Positions 14,165 through 23,120 of a stretch of 64,000 nucleotides of DNA are shown here, piece by piece. The stretch comes from Bog-366 sp963722555 (GTDB taxonomy: Bacteria; Acidobacteriota; Terriglobia; UBA7540). The notes below the pieces were generated by a model. It saw only the letters and a list, made by a program, of their open reading frames with translations. It did not search any database and was not told where the DNA came from. Both the position numbers and the translations under genes were made by a program. Each line of letters opens with the position of its first letter. The first letter of the stretch is position 1. Location: the NCBI GenBank assembly GCA_963722555.1, contig CAVRNQ010000006.1:868001-932000 (forward strand). Direction: 5' to 3'.

Positions 14165-17068
14165 ATGAGACACTACAGAAACAATGATTCCGGGGTAGCG
14201 CTGATCGTGGTCCTAATGGTCATGCTGATTCTTACGACCATGATGCTGGGGTTTTATTTTGTCACGACGGGGGAACAGAAGGTGGCGGCGAGCGATCGTG
14301 ACAATACGGTGGCCTACTATGGTGCAGTGGGGGGGCTGGAGAAGATGAGTTCCGATTTGGCGGCGTTTTTCGTTTCCCATACCTCTCCCACGCCCTCTCA
14401 GATTGACGCTTTGACGGGCACCACCTATGTGCCGAGCCTGCCGGGCGTCACGTTTCCCGCCGGAGGTTACACCATTCTGTACACGACGGCGGGCAGCGGC
14501 CTGTACTCTACCCAAGGCACGATTCAGGGGAGCGGGCCGCTACAAGGGCTGCAGGGCATCATCACCCCTTTCACGCTAACCGTGACTGCTTCTGGCCCCA
14601 ACAACACCGAAGTCAAGATGACCCGCGTGGTTCAGGAAGTTGCGGTTCCCGTCTTCCAGTATGGAATCTTCTCGGATAGCGACCTCTCGTTCTTCGCCGG
14701 GCCGGACTTTAACTTTGGCGGACGCGTTGCCACCAACGGAAACCTGTTTCTGGCCGAAGACGGCGGCACCTTGATCATCAACGATCGCGCCACCGCATAT
14801 CAGGACGTCATCCGCGCCCAGCTCTCGAATGGTTACGTTAACAACACCTCTCACTACGGTACGACCGTCGATGTGCTTACGACCGCCGGAGGCTGTCCAG
14901 GCTCCGCGTCGGCGTGCAGGGCCCTGGTACTGACCGAAGGCAGTGTAACGGGTGGGCCGGGCAGTGCCGTCAATCCCAACTGGACCACACTTTCGGTCAC
15001 TACGTATAATGGCTTTATTCGGAACCAAAAGACGGGAGCGAAGAAACTCAACCTGGCCTTGGCCTTGGCAGGGGCCTCGCCCATCGCCCTGATACAACGT
15101 GCCCCCGCTGGCGAAGATCCCACAAGTACTACCGGCAGCGCGCGCTTCTACAACCAAGCCAGCCTGCGAATCCTGCTGTCGGATACGGTAGCCGCGATCA
15201 CGAGTTTGCCGGGCATCGATACCACGAAGCAACCCTACCCGCTTGCCGAAGCTGGGAGTACGGGCATGTCGACTACGGTTCAGCGCACCAATAGCAGTGG
15301 CAGCTACTACCTTTCGCCCACGGGCTCGTGCAATCCGCCTATCGCCAAGTCGCCAGGCTGGGCCGCCGATAACGATTACATGTTCAAGATAAACACGACC
15401 CTGCTCGGCGGGTACATCAAAATCGAGATGCAGCTCAATGCCACGCCGGGAACTTGGCAGGATGTGACCAAGGAGATACTTTCGTTGGGAATCTCGCACG
15501 ATGTTCAGTCCGGGGCGGCGCCGTGTGCCGCCAACAACGCGATCTTGCACCTGGAAGAAGCAAAACCGATCCCGACGGAGGGAGCGCCGAACTCATTTGC
15601 CGTAGCAGGCAGTGGGAATTTACCAAATACAACCTACTTCTACGTCGTCACCGCCTTGGGCCCTTGGGGTGAAAGCCTGGGCACGGAGGCGAGTAAAGCA
15701 ACCGGGGGCAGCAGCAAGAAAATAACCTTCAATTGGCCGGCGTATCCGCTTGCGGGCGTGACCGGCTACAACATCTATCGCGGAACGGCGGCGGGAGGAG
15801 AGAATAGGTATGTTAGTCTGGGCGTCGTCACCACTTATACTGACAACACGCTAACGTGGCCAACAGCGGGTACAGTTCCCACCAACACGCTGACTACCTT
15901 GGCCGCTGCCACGACGGCCACGAATTTCGTTCCCGTCAATTTGTATGATCCGAGGGAAGGAGAAGTGCGGGATAACTCAGGGCCGACTACTCTAACCTTC
16001 ATGGGTGTCATGAACCTCGTTGAAATCGACGTGCACAACCTCCAGAAATGGTTTGCGGGAACTATTGGAACCAGCGGCCCACAAGCACTGTACAACTCGG
16101 GCTACATCGTTTATGTGTCCGACCGGCGTGGCAATAATGACGGCTCCAATAATGAAACCGGTGAATTCGGGTACGAGGACACCATTAACCCGTCAGTGAC
16201 GCTCGGCGCCCCTAATGGGGTTCTGGACGCGCCCGAGGATGTTGACGGCGACGGCGTTTTCCGCACCTACGGGGCCCATCCCTACTACCTTAACGACAAC
16301 CTCGTCACCGATCCCGCAGGTCTTTTTGACACCAGCCCCTTGAAAGGGACCATTCAGGGGCTGACGGCACTGAACGCAGCAACCACACGCACACTAACAG
16401 CTCTCCAGGGACGGAAGAACCCTGTCGTCCTGTTCCGGCGGGCCGTGCGCCTGGAGGATGGCACGCTCGGCAACCTGCCTCCTTTGGCGGCCGCGACGTG
16501 CACCGTCGGCGCCTCCGGCGGATTCACCGTGGCGGCGGAGAATCCCATCTATATCGAGGGCGATTACAATGCCAGTGTGGCCAACGGGTTTAATGATGCG
16601 GTAGGCAAGTGCCATGTACCTTCGGCCGTGATCGGCGACGCCGTGACGCTCCTCTCTAACAACTACAACGACGCAAGCGATATGGCAAATCCGACGAACT
16701 TGGGGGGACGCACCGCGAACACAACCTGGTACAGGACGGCGATTGTGGGCGGGAAGAACCTATCCTTCCCGCAACCCACTTGGGGGAATTTAGACTCCGG
16801 AACCGACGGAGGAGTTCACAACTTCCTTCGGTATATCGAAAACTGGGGTGGTCAGACCTTGAACTATCGTGGTTCCCTGGTGAGCTTCTATATTGCTCGA
16901 CAGGCGACAGGTATTTACAAGTGTTGTAATGTTGTCTATAGCCCCCCTTCGCGCGGCTACAACTTCGATATCGATTTTCAGAGTATCGCAAAGCTGCCTC
17001 CGGGAACTCCGCGTTTTACGGATGTAAACGCGTTGTCGTTCCAACAGGCAATCCTGCCTTCGCAGTAG
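14165..17068 (+). CDS. Very large PilX-N-terminal protein, possible pilus-tip adhesin
   Basis: 967 residues. The N-terminus DSGVALIVVLMVMLILTTMMLGF is a PilX-type transmembrane spine without the +5 Glu, as also seen in GspK/PilX-like subunits, followed by TTGEQKVAASDRDNTVAYYGAVGGLEKM, the usual PilX helix. PilX proteins are usually a few hundred residues or less, whereas here about 850 residues follow. The extension is rich in Thr, Asn and Gly, and includes a fibronectin type III-like segment at about 476-560 (GYNIYRGTAAGG, YTDN). Start ATG at 14165 follows AAGGGG. It closes the minor-pilin operon where PilY1 usually sits, so I infer a tip or adhesin role. Confidence 0.8.
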   Translation: MRHYRNNDSGVALIVVLMVMLILTTMMLGFYFVTTGEQKVAASDRDNTVAYYGAVGGLEKMSSDLAAFFVSHTSPTPSQIDALTGTTYVPSLPGVTFPAGGYTILYTTAGSGLYSTQGTIQGSGPLQGLQGIITPFTLTVTASGPNNTEVKMTRVVQEVAVPVFQYGIFSDSDLSFFAGPDFNFGGRVATNGNLFLAEDGGTLIINDRATAYQDVIRAQLSNGYVNNTSHYGTTVDVLTTAGGCPGSASACRALVLTEGSVTGGPGSAVNPNWTTLSVTTYNGFIRNQKTGAKKLNLALALAGASPIALIQRAPAGEDPTSTTGSARFYNQASLRILLSDTVAAITSLPGIDTTKQPYPLAEAGSTGMSTTVQRTNSSGSYYLSPTGSCNPPIAKSPGWAADNDYMFKINTTLLGGYIKIEMQLNATPGTWQDVTKEILSLGISHDVQSGAAPCAANNAILHLEEAKPIPTEGAPNSFAVAGSGNLPNTTYFYVVTALGPWGESLGTEASKATGGSSKKITFNWPAYPLAGVTGYNIYRGTAAGGENRYVSLGVVTTYTDNTLTWPTAGTVPTNTLTTLAAATTATNFVPVNLYDPREGEVRDNSGPTTLTFMGVMNLVEIDVHNLQKWFAGTIGTSGPQALYNSGYIVYVSDRRGNNDGSNNETGEFGYEDTINPSVTLGAPNGVLDAPEDVDGDGVFRTYGAHPYYLNDNLVTDPAGLFDTSPLKGTIQGLTALNAATTRTLTALQGRKNPVVLFRRAVRLEDGTLGNLPPLAAATCTVGASGGFTVAAENPIYIEGDYNASVANGFNDAVGKCHVPSAVIGDAVTLLSNNYNDASDMANPTNLGGRTANTTWYRTAIVGGKNLSFPQPTWGNLDSGTDGGVHNFLRYIENWGGQTLNYRGSLVSFYIARQATGIYKCCNVVYSPPSRGYNFDIDFQSIAKLPPGTPRFTDVNALSFQQAILPSQ

Positions 17069-17091
17069 TTGCTTGGTTGTGCTGCGAGCCA

Positions 17092-17148
17092 CGGCAGGGA
17101 GAAGTGAGGCCCCTTCGGGCGAGTAATTTCTTCTCGTGATCCCTGCCG
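17092..17148 (+). terminator. Hairpin after the pilin operon
   Basis: CGGCAGGGA (17092-17100) pairs with TCCCTGCCG (17140-17148), enclosing a further GGCCCCTTCGGGC-type loop, 24 bp after the last pilin stop. There is no T-run, so it is only a possible terminator or transcript-end structure. Confidence 0.4.
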
Positions 17149-17203
17149 CGCCCCATCGGTGAGTAGTGGTGTCATTTGCGAGACACGGGCGCTCCCAGGT
17201 GCA

Positions 17204-17290
17204 GTCATTCCCGCGAAAGCGGGAATCTACTCCTTACGCCATTGGAAATGCGCCGCCGACGGAATGGATTCCCGCTTTCGCGGGAATGAC
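17204..17290. repeat. 87-bp inverted repeat (GTCATTCCCGCGAAAGC type)
   Basis: Perfect 23-bp arms at 17204-17226 and 17268-17290, each itself palindromic around CCCGCGAAAGCGGG, separated by 41 bp. Repeats of this sequence type are widespread between genes in many bacteria. It lies in the 424-bp gap before the GH36 gene; apart from this, the 3' hairpin and a promoter, nothing else is seen in the gap. Confidence 0.9.
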
Positions 17291-17423
17291 TATCGTTTCG
17301 AAAGGGATCCCATTCCAAATGACACCCCTACCCGTCGGTGAATGAGGGGGGCGCGGAATTTCACCGCTGCGGGCCTGCGGAATCTGCGCCCATTCTCCTG
17401 CTTGCCTCCGCGACGATGCTCTT

Positions 17424-17453
17424 TTCCCCAATCAGTTCACCAAGGTGTATACT
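17424..17453 (+). promoter_or_regulatory. Candidate promoter of the GH36 alpha-galactosidase gene
   Basis: TTCCCC (17424-17429), an 18-bp spacer and TATACT (17448-17453), within AGGTGTATACTC as at the pilin operon promoter. The start codon is 40 bp downstream. Confidence 0.5.
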
Positions 17454-17492
17454 CGCCCCTTCGTGGTGAACCCCTGGAGCTGAGGTGAATGC

Positions 17493-19748
17493 ATGTCACG
17501 AGCGAGAAACCCTTTTCGAACCGGCCTCGGTCAAAGCACCTTCCTGGGTGCGCTGATAACTGCCATGATCTTCGCGCCCGTCCGGGCTCATGGGGAGGGG
17601 GCGATGAGCAGCGCTCCGGTACGGTACGTGCCTGATCTCCGGGTGTGGGTTCTGAGTACCGGCCGGACCACTTACGTGATGGGACTCAATGAGCGCGAGG
17701 AGTTGCAGACTCTATACTGGGGAGGGAAGCTCGCGAGTGACCACGACCTTTCCGCCGCGCGTTCCCGTGCCGAGCACGCCTCGTTTGATTCCAGCGAAAC
17801 CATGACGAACCTTGAATACCCTGGTTGGGGGGGCCGGTATTACAACGAACCCGCTTTGAAGGTGACGCTCGCATCGGGAGTTCGCGACCTGGTGCTGAAA
17901 TATGCCGCGCAGGAGATTCGCGGCGACACGCTGGAAATCCGCCTGAAGGATATTCAATATGATCTCTTCGTGAAACTCATCTATAAGGTGTTTCCTGGAG
18001 AAGACATCATCCGCAAACAGGCGGTGATTGAGAACCGCACGCCGCAACTTGTGACCGTGGAGAGCGCGCAGTCGGGCGTCTGGTATGTGCCGGAAGGCGA
18101 AGGGTACCGGCTCACCTACTTGACCGGACGTTGGGCGAACGAAACCCAACTGATTCGCGAACCCATCCATCCCGGCAAGAAGGTCCTGGAAAGCAGACGC
18201 GGTAACACCAGCCACAATTTGAATCCGTGGTTCGCCATCGACGCGGGGGGTGAGGCGGACGAAGAGCAGGGCCGCGTGTGGTTCGGGGCGCTGGGCTGGA
18301 GTGGCAATTGGAAGTTGGTGGTGGAAGAAACCCCCGCTACGCATCAGGTGCGCGTCACGGGCGGCTACAACGACTTTGACTTTTCCTGGCCGCTCAAGCC
18401 GGGCGAGAGCCTGGGCACTCCGCCCTACTACGGCGGCTTCACCAGCCGGGGGTTTGGCGAAGCCTCACGCTTGCTGCATCGTTTCGAACGCGACCAACTC
18501 CTCCCGGACCGTGCTCATCCCGAGGTCCGGCCGGTGCTTTATAACTCCTGGGAAGCGACCACATTCGACGTGGACGAGGCGGGGCAGAGGGTCCTGGCCG
18601 AGAAGGCCGCCAAGCTCGGCGTCGAACTTTTCGTGATGGACGATGGCTGGTTCGGCAAGCGCAACGACGACCACGCGGGCCTGGGTGACTGGTACGTGAA
18701 CCCGCAGAAGTTTCCCCACGGACTCCAGCCGCTGATCAGCTACGTCAACAGCCTGGGCATGGATTTTGGTCTGTGGTTCGAGCCGGAGATGGTGAATCCT
18801 GACAGCGACCTTTACCGCCAGCATCCCGACTGGGCGATGAACTTTCCCGGCCGTCCCCGCAGCGAGGCTCGCAATCAACTTGTACTTAACCTGGCCCGCG
18901 AGGATGTGAAGGAGTACATCTTTGGCGTGCTGGACAAAATACTTTCCGAAAACAAAATCAAGTACATCAAGTGGGACATGAACCGGCATTTCGGCGAGCC
19001 GGGCTGGCCGGAGGCGCCCCTGGCCGAACAGAAGGAAATCTGGGTGAAGTACGTCCGCAACGTATACGAGATTATCGACCGCCTGCGCGCCCGGCACCCC
19101 AGCCTCGACATCGAAGCCTGCTCCGGCGGCGGTGGACGCGTCGATTTGGGCATCCTGGAGCGTGTCAACATCGTTTGGACCTCCGACAACACCGAGGCCT
19201 TTGACCGGCTGGGCATCCAGGAAGGTTTCAGTCTTGCCTACACTCCCAAGGTCATGTCTGCCTGGGTCACCGACGTGCCTAACCTGAACGGACGCTCCAC
19301 GCCGCTCTCGTACCGGTTTCTCGTCGCCATGCAGGGCGCACTCGGAATCGGCGCGAACCTGAACAAGTGGTCTCCGGAAGATTTTGCGCTGGCCACCCGG
19401 ATGATCTCGACCTATAAGAGTATCCGCGAGACGGTTCAGCAGGGCGATCTCTACCGGCTGTGCTCCCCGCGTGAAGGGGCGCTGACCGCAAATCAGTACG
19501 TCTCCGCCAATGGAAAACAGGCGGTCCTGTTTGCGTTCCTCCATTCCCAGCGGTACTTGCGCCCGGTTCATGCTCTTTGCCTGCGCGGGCTCGATGAGAA
19601 CGCTTCCTACCGGGTCAAGCGCCTTGACGAAAAGGTGGTGGAAAAGCAGCAGGTGTTGAGCGGCTCGTTCCTGATGCACCATGGGCTCAACCTCGACCTG
19701 CGGGGAGACTACGACAGCACGTTGGTGATCCTGGAAAGGATTGAGTAG
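17493..19748 (+). CDS. Exported GH36 alpha-galactosidase
   Basis: 751 residues with a signal peptide (hydrophobic core about 17-28, ending near VRAHGEG). GH36 landmarks are in order: an N-terminal beta-sandwich, LPEVRPVLYNSWEAT-type barrel entry, FVMDDGWFGKR, GLWFEPEMVNPDSDL, nucleophile D495 in IKWDMNRH, EACSGGGGRVDLGIL, and acid/base D565 in TSDNTEAFDR. It releases alpha-galactose from oligosaccharides such as raffinose-family sugars; export suggests action in the periplasm. It is followed by three coupled genes of different type; the TPR gene shows the same strand but no obvious sugar role. Confidence 0.95.
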   Translation: MSRARNPFRTGLGQSTFLGALITAMIFAPVRAHGEGAMSSAPVRYVPDLRVWVLSTGRTTYVMGLNEREELQTLYWGGKLASDHDLSAARSRAEHASFDSSETMTNLEYPGWGGRYYNEPALKVTLASGVRDLVLKYAAQEIRGDTLEIRLKDIQYDLFVKLIYKVFPGEDIIRKQAVIENRTPQLVTVESAQSGVWYVPEGEGYRLTYLTGRWANETQLIREPIHPGKKVLESRRGNTSHNLNPWFAIDAGGEADEEQGRVWFGALGWSGNWKLVVEETPATHQVRVTGGYNDFDFSWPLKPGESLGTPPYYGGFTSRGFGEASRLLHRFERDQLLPDRAHPEVRPVLYNSWEATTFDVDEAGQRVLAEKAAKLGVELFVMDDGWFGKRNDDHAGLGDWYVNPQKFPHGLQPLISYVNSLGMDFGLWFEPEMVNPDSDLYRQHPDWAMNFPGRPRSEARNQLVLNLAREDVKEYIFGVLDKILSENKIKYIKWDMNRHFGEPGWPEAPLAEQKEIWVKYVRNVYEIIDRLRARHPSLDIEACSGGGGRVDLGILERVNIVWTSDNTEAFDRLGIQEGFSLAYTPKVMSAWVTDVPNLNGRSTPLSYRFLVAMQGALGIGANLNKWSPEDFALATRMISTYKSIRETVQQGDLYRLCSPREGALTANQYVSANGKQAVLFAFLHSQRYLRPVHALCLRGLDENASYRVKRLDEKVVEKQQVLSGSFLMHHGLNLDLRGDYDSTLVILERIE

Positions 19749-19755
19749 CCACCGG

Positions 19756-20667
19756 ATGAAATTTGCGCATGCGTGTAAACAGGGCAGGGGAGCAATCCGC
19801 CCCGCGCAGCGAACGCTTTTGTTTGTCCTTATCCTCCTCTGTGGGGCGCCGCCGGCGCTGGCCTGGAGTGATCTCGGGCATCAGAGGGTGAACGCCGCGG
19901 CCATCGAGGTTCTACCGGAGCCTTTGCGTTCGTACTTCCGGGCGCGCCAGAGCTACTTTCTGGAGCATGCGTCGGAGCCCGACTTGGTGGCGCGCCAGGA
20001 TCCTGCCGAGCACCCGCACCATTACACAGAGATCGAGGCCTACGACCGGTTTCCCTTTCGCGAATTCGAGCGGCGCTTCGTCGCCGGGCATTGGAACCCG
20101 CCGCCTTCAGGACTTGCGCATGGCGATTCCGTCTGGGAAATCGAGCGTTACACGCTGCGCCTGGGCGAAGATTTACGCCGCCGCCGCTGGGACGCGGCCG
20201 ACCACGACGCCGTCTTCGCGGCGCATTATGCTGCCGACCTGACACAGCCCCTGCACACTCTGATCAACTACGATGGGCAACTGACGAACCAGCGGGGAAT
20301 CCACGCGCGCTTTGAGACCGAGTTGGTGCGCGACCTGGCGGACCGCTGGACGCTGCGGCCGGCGGCGGCGGCCTTCGTTCCGAATCTGCGGGCGCGAATT
20401 TTCCACGAGCTGGTCGAGAGCTATGCAAATCGCGAGGTGATATTTTCCGCGGACCGCGAGGCGGCGGCGGGCGGGTACCTCGACCCGCAATTCCCCGCGC
20501 GCTTCGAGCGGCTGGCGGGCCCGCTCGCTCTCGGCCAGCTCAATGCCGCCGCCCTCTTCGTGAGCTCGCTTTGGTATACTGCCTGGGTGCAGGCGGGCAA
20601 GCCCGGGTTGCCCGGCGTGCGCCTGGCGCCGCAGCCGGCCGGGGCGCGGACGGGCATCGAGCGATGA
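19756..20667 (+). CDS. Exported zinc-dependent phospholipase C/P1 nuclease-like protein
   Basis: 303 residues. A signal peptide ends at ALA|W37; an N-terminal Trp on the mature protein is a zinc ligand in the phospholipase C/S1-P1 nuclease fold. Further candidate ligands are H42 in GHQRVN, the HYTEIE motif, HYAADLTQPLH and GIHARFE, matching the fold's His/Asp pattern. Expected activity is phosphoesterase (lipid head group or nucleic acid) in the envelope; which one cannot be told. The ATG at 19756 lies 7 bp after the GH36 stop, and its TGA overlaps the next ATG (ATGA). Confidence 0.8.
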   Translation: MKFAHACKQGRGAIRPAQRTLLFVLILLCGAPPALAWSDLGHQRVNAAAIEVLPEPLRSYFRARQSYFLEHASEPDLVARQDPAEHPHHYTEIEAYDRFPFREFERRFVAGHWNPPPSGLAHGDSVWEIERYTLRLGEDLRRRRWDAADHDAVFAAHYAADLTQPLHTLINYDGQLTNQRGIHARFETELVRDLADRWTLRPAAAAFVPNLRARIFHELVESYANREVIFSADREAAAGGYLDPQFPARFERLAGPLALGQLNAAALFVSSLWYTAWVQAGKPGLPGVRLAPQPAGARTGIER

Positions 20668-21110
20668 AACGCGCGTGGATTCTGGTCGTCGTGGGGCTGC
20701 TGCTCGTGGCCTTTGTGCTGGGGACGCTGGTGGGCTCGCGTCGCGGGCAGAGGCCAAAGGTGAGCGCTCCCCTCGCCGCCCGAGGCGCCCCTGAGTTGCC
20801 GGCCGCGACCGGTTCGACCGGCTGCGTCGACTTTCACGACGTGGGTCCCCAGGTGGGAAAGGCCGGCTGTGTAGCCGGACAAGTGCTGCGCGTTTACACC
20901 TCGAACAGCGGAAACACCTTCCTGGATTTCTGTCAGGACTACCGAAGCTGTCCCTTTACCAGCGTGATTTTTGCATCTGACAAAGACAAGTTCGGCGACC
21001 TGGAATCTTTGCAGGGGAAGCGTGTGGAGATCCGGGGGAGCATCACCGTTTACCAGAGCCGCGCAGAAATCATCATTCATGATCCTCAACAGATTCGCAC
21101 TGCGCCTTGA
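20664..21110 (+). CDS. Membrane-anchored OB-fold protein
   Basis: 148 residues: one N-terminal transmembrane segment (4-23), a short linker, then a domain of about 90 residues with VAGQVLRVYTSNSGNTFLDFCQDYRSCPFTSVIF, and a GKRVEIRGSITVYQSRAEIIIHDPQQI ending. The latter pattern is typical of an OB-fold of the nucleic-acid-binding/YdeI-like type used by exported single-domain proteins next to nucleases. The start overlaps the phospholipase/nuclease-like gene by 4 bp, so the two may work together on extracytoplasmic nucleic acid. Confidence 0.7.
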   Translation: MKRAWILVVVGLLLVAFVLGTLVGSRRGQRPKVSAPLAARGAPELPAATGSTGCVDFHDVGPQVGKAGCVAGQVLRVYTSNSGNTFLDFCQDYRSCPFTSVIFASDKDKFGDLESLQGKRVEIRGSITVYQSRAEIIIHDPQQIRTAP

Positions 21111-22566
21111 CCCCGGAGGTTTCCCGGATCGGCCGCGGCGGGCGCGTCGCGGCAGGTGCGCCGGGACGGCCTATCTTCTCGCCGCCTGCGCCTTCTGCCT
21201 GGGGTGTCCGGCCGCAGCAGCGGCCCAGCAAGCGGCTGAGAAAGCGCCCGCCGCGCTCGCCATACAGGTTTCCAGGGAAGCCGCAGATCGCATCTTGCAG
21301 GGATTTGATCTCTTGGGCCAGCACAACCCTACGGGCGCTGAGTCGGCCTTTCGCCAAGCCATCGAAGTGCAGCCGGAGGTGGAACAAGCGCACCGCGGCC
21401 TGGGCCTGGCGCTGCGCGAGCAGGGCCGGCTGTCCGAGGCCTTTCGCGAGCTGCAAACTGCCACACGCCTGGACCCCGCTGACGCCGACGCTCACTACTC
21501 GCTGGGCTCGGTCGAGTGGGCGCTGAGCATGTCAGCGGGTTCGGCTCCGCGCCAAGCCGGAGGGCTTTCCGCATCTGACTATCAGAACCTCGCGAGCGCC
21601 GAGTTTTCCAAGGCCCTGGCACTGAGCCCAAAAGATCCCATGCTGCGCATGAGCTTGGCGGTACTCTATCTCGAGGCGGGCCGAGTGCATGAGGCCGCGC
21701 AGCAGGCGGAGGAAGCGGTGCGCATCGCGCCCGACAACGCCGCCGCCCACGTCACGCTGGGCCGCGCCTACTTCGCAGGCGGGGAGGAAGAGAAAGCTGC
21801 GACGGAGTTCCAGGCGGCGGTAAAGCTCGACCCGCAAGACGGGGGCGCCTACCTGGCGCTGGGCCAACTGCGCATGTTCCAGCGCCGCAATCAGCAGGCG
21901 GAAGAAGCGTTGCGCCACGCCCTCGAGATTTCGCCCAACCTGGGGCCGGCCTCCGCGGCATTGGCTGAGATTCTGACCGCAGAAGGGAAGAGCACAGAGG
22001 CGCGCGGGCTGCTGGAGAAGGCCGTGACGCTCAATTCCCAGGACTGGCAGAGCCAGTACCAACTCGCTGTGCTCCTCAACCAGGCCGGTGAAACCGCGCG
22101 CGCGACAGAGCTCCTCCAGGAAGTCTTGGGTGAGAACCCGGACTTTACCGGGGCACGCGAGCAGTTAGCGGCTGGACTGCTGCGGCGAGGTGACGCGAAG
22201 GGTGCGACGGCCCTGGCGGAAGAAATGATTGCACAGAACCCGCAGGGGCCGGAGGGCCATCGCATCATGGCGCTGGCGCTCTGGAAGCAGCGCGACTACG
22301 ACGGCTCACTTGCGGAGTGCGCTATGGCGCTCAACGCCGATCAGAATTCCAGCGCCATGCTGGTGCTGCAGGCGATCGCTCTCTGGCAGTCCAACCGCAA
22401 GAAGGACGCGCAGAATGCCTTCCGCGAGGCGGCCAAGGTAGAGCCCAAGGTGGGCACCGCGGACGTCTTCTGCCGCCTGCTCCTCTGCGACGCGCGCGAC
22501 ATAGGCGTAGTAAGCGACTTCCTCCGCAAGAACCGCTGGGTGCTCGCTCCTCCACTGGAACGCTGA
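21079..22566 (+). CDS. Exported TPR-repeat protein
   Basis: 495 residues. The start ATG at 21079 overlaps the preceding gene by 32 bp. After an arginine-rich N-terminus comes a hydrophobic export segment (about 30-49). From about residue 65 onwards there are about a dozen tetratricopeptide helices, with clear repeats such as AHRGLGLALREQGRLSEAFREL and AHVTLGRAYFAGGEEEKAATEF. TPR domains are protein-binding scaffolds; no enzymatic domain is visible. Likely periplasmic. Its partner is not evident. Confidence 0.85.
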   Translation: MILNRFALRLDPGGFPDRPRRARRGRCAGTAYLLAACAFCLGCPAAAAAQQAAEKAPAALAIQVSREAADRILQGFDLLGQHNPTGAESAFRQAIEVQPEVEQAHRGLGLALREQGRLSEAFRELQTATRLDPADADAHYSLGSVEWALSMSAGSAPRQAGGLSASDYQNLASAEFSKALALSPKDPMLRMSLAVLYLEAGRVHEAAQQAEEAVRIAPDNAAAHVTLGRAYFAGGEEEKAATEFQAAVKLDPQDGGAYLALGQLRMFQRRNQQAEEALRHALEISPNLGPASAALAEILTAEGKSTEARGLLEKAVTLNSQDWQSQYQLAVLLNQAGETARATELLQEVLGENPDFTGAREQLAAGLLRRGDAKGATALAEEMIAQNPQGPEGHRIMALALWKQRDYDGSLAECAMALNADQNSSAMLVLQAIALWQSNRKKDAQNAFREAAKVEPKVGTADVFCRLLLCDARDIGVVSDFLRKNRWVLAPPLER

Positions 22567-22597
22567 GATGCTGTGAAATAATCCCCGAAGACATTTC

Positions 22598-22673
22598 TCA
22601 CCGCAGAGTCGCGGAGGCGCAGAGGTGCAAGAATGGAAGGCCCTCTCTCCGCGTCTCGGTGCCTCTGCGGTGA
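22598..22673. repeat. Inverted repeat after the TPR gene
   Basis: TCACCGCAGAG (22598-22608) is matched by CTCTGCGGTGA (22663-22673) around a GC-rich core. A typical dispersed intergenic inverted repeat; it could also act as a transcript-end hairpin. Confidence 0.75.
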
Positions 22674-22723
22674 AGGCACTTAGGTTTTGACAGCCTGCAC
22701 CCTTCGGGCGTAGGGTGCAGGGC

Positions 22724-23059
22724 ATGAGCAAAACTAAGAAAGGTGAAATGACGGTCCGGGAGATGGGCAGGTTGGGGGGGAAGGCCAGGGCGGCGAAGCA
22801 CACACCGGAGGAGTTAAGCGCGTGGGGCAGGCTCGGACGCCAAGCGCTGGATGCGAAGTATACCCACGAGGAATTGTGTTACTTCGTCCGCAACGCCGGA
22901 CGGCCACGTTCCAAGCTTACGGACAAGAAACTTGAGCGGCTGAAAAGACTGCTCAAATCCGGGTGGCGCCAGGCACGGATTGCGAAAGCGCTCGGGGTCT
23001 CGCAGGCGACCGTGTCGGGCTATGTCCGGCGCCTCCGCGAGGCCAGGATGGTGAAATAG
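22724..23059 (+). CDS. Small helix-turn-helix protein
   Basis: 111 residues. The first half has the lysine-rich REMGRLGGKARAAK motif seen in small stress-type KGG proteins, and the second half a helix-turn-helix (about 83-105, QARIAKALGVSQATVSGYVRR) of the kind found in resolvase and transposase DNA-binding domains. ATG at 22724 follows a weak GCAGGG site. A DNA-binding or regulatory role is inferred; no partner gene is evident. It converges on typA. Confidence 0.65.
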   Translation: MSKTKKGEMTVREMGRLGGKARAAKHTPEELSAWGRLGRQALDAKYTHEELCYFVRNAGRPRSKLTDKKLERLKRLLKSGWRQARIAKALGVSQATVSGYVRRLREARMVK

Positions 23060-23120
23060 GACGGCCCACCGCTGCCATCCCCATGCTGTGCCCTGCGGGG
23101 GTGGGCCCGGCGCGACCTGC

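Noticed and set aside
18465..19682. 405-residue open frame opposite the GH36 gene
   Set aside because: Antisense shadow of a well-supported alpha-galactosidase with intact catalytic motifs.
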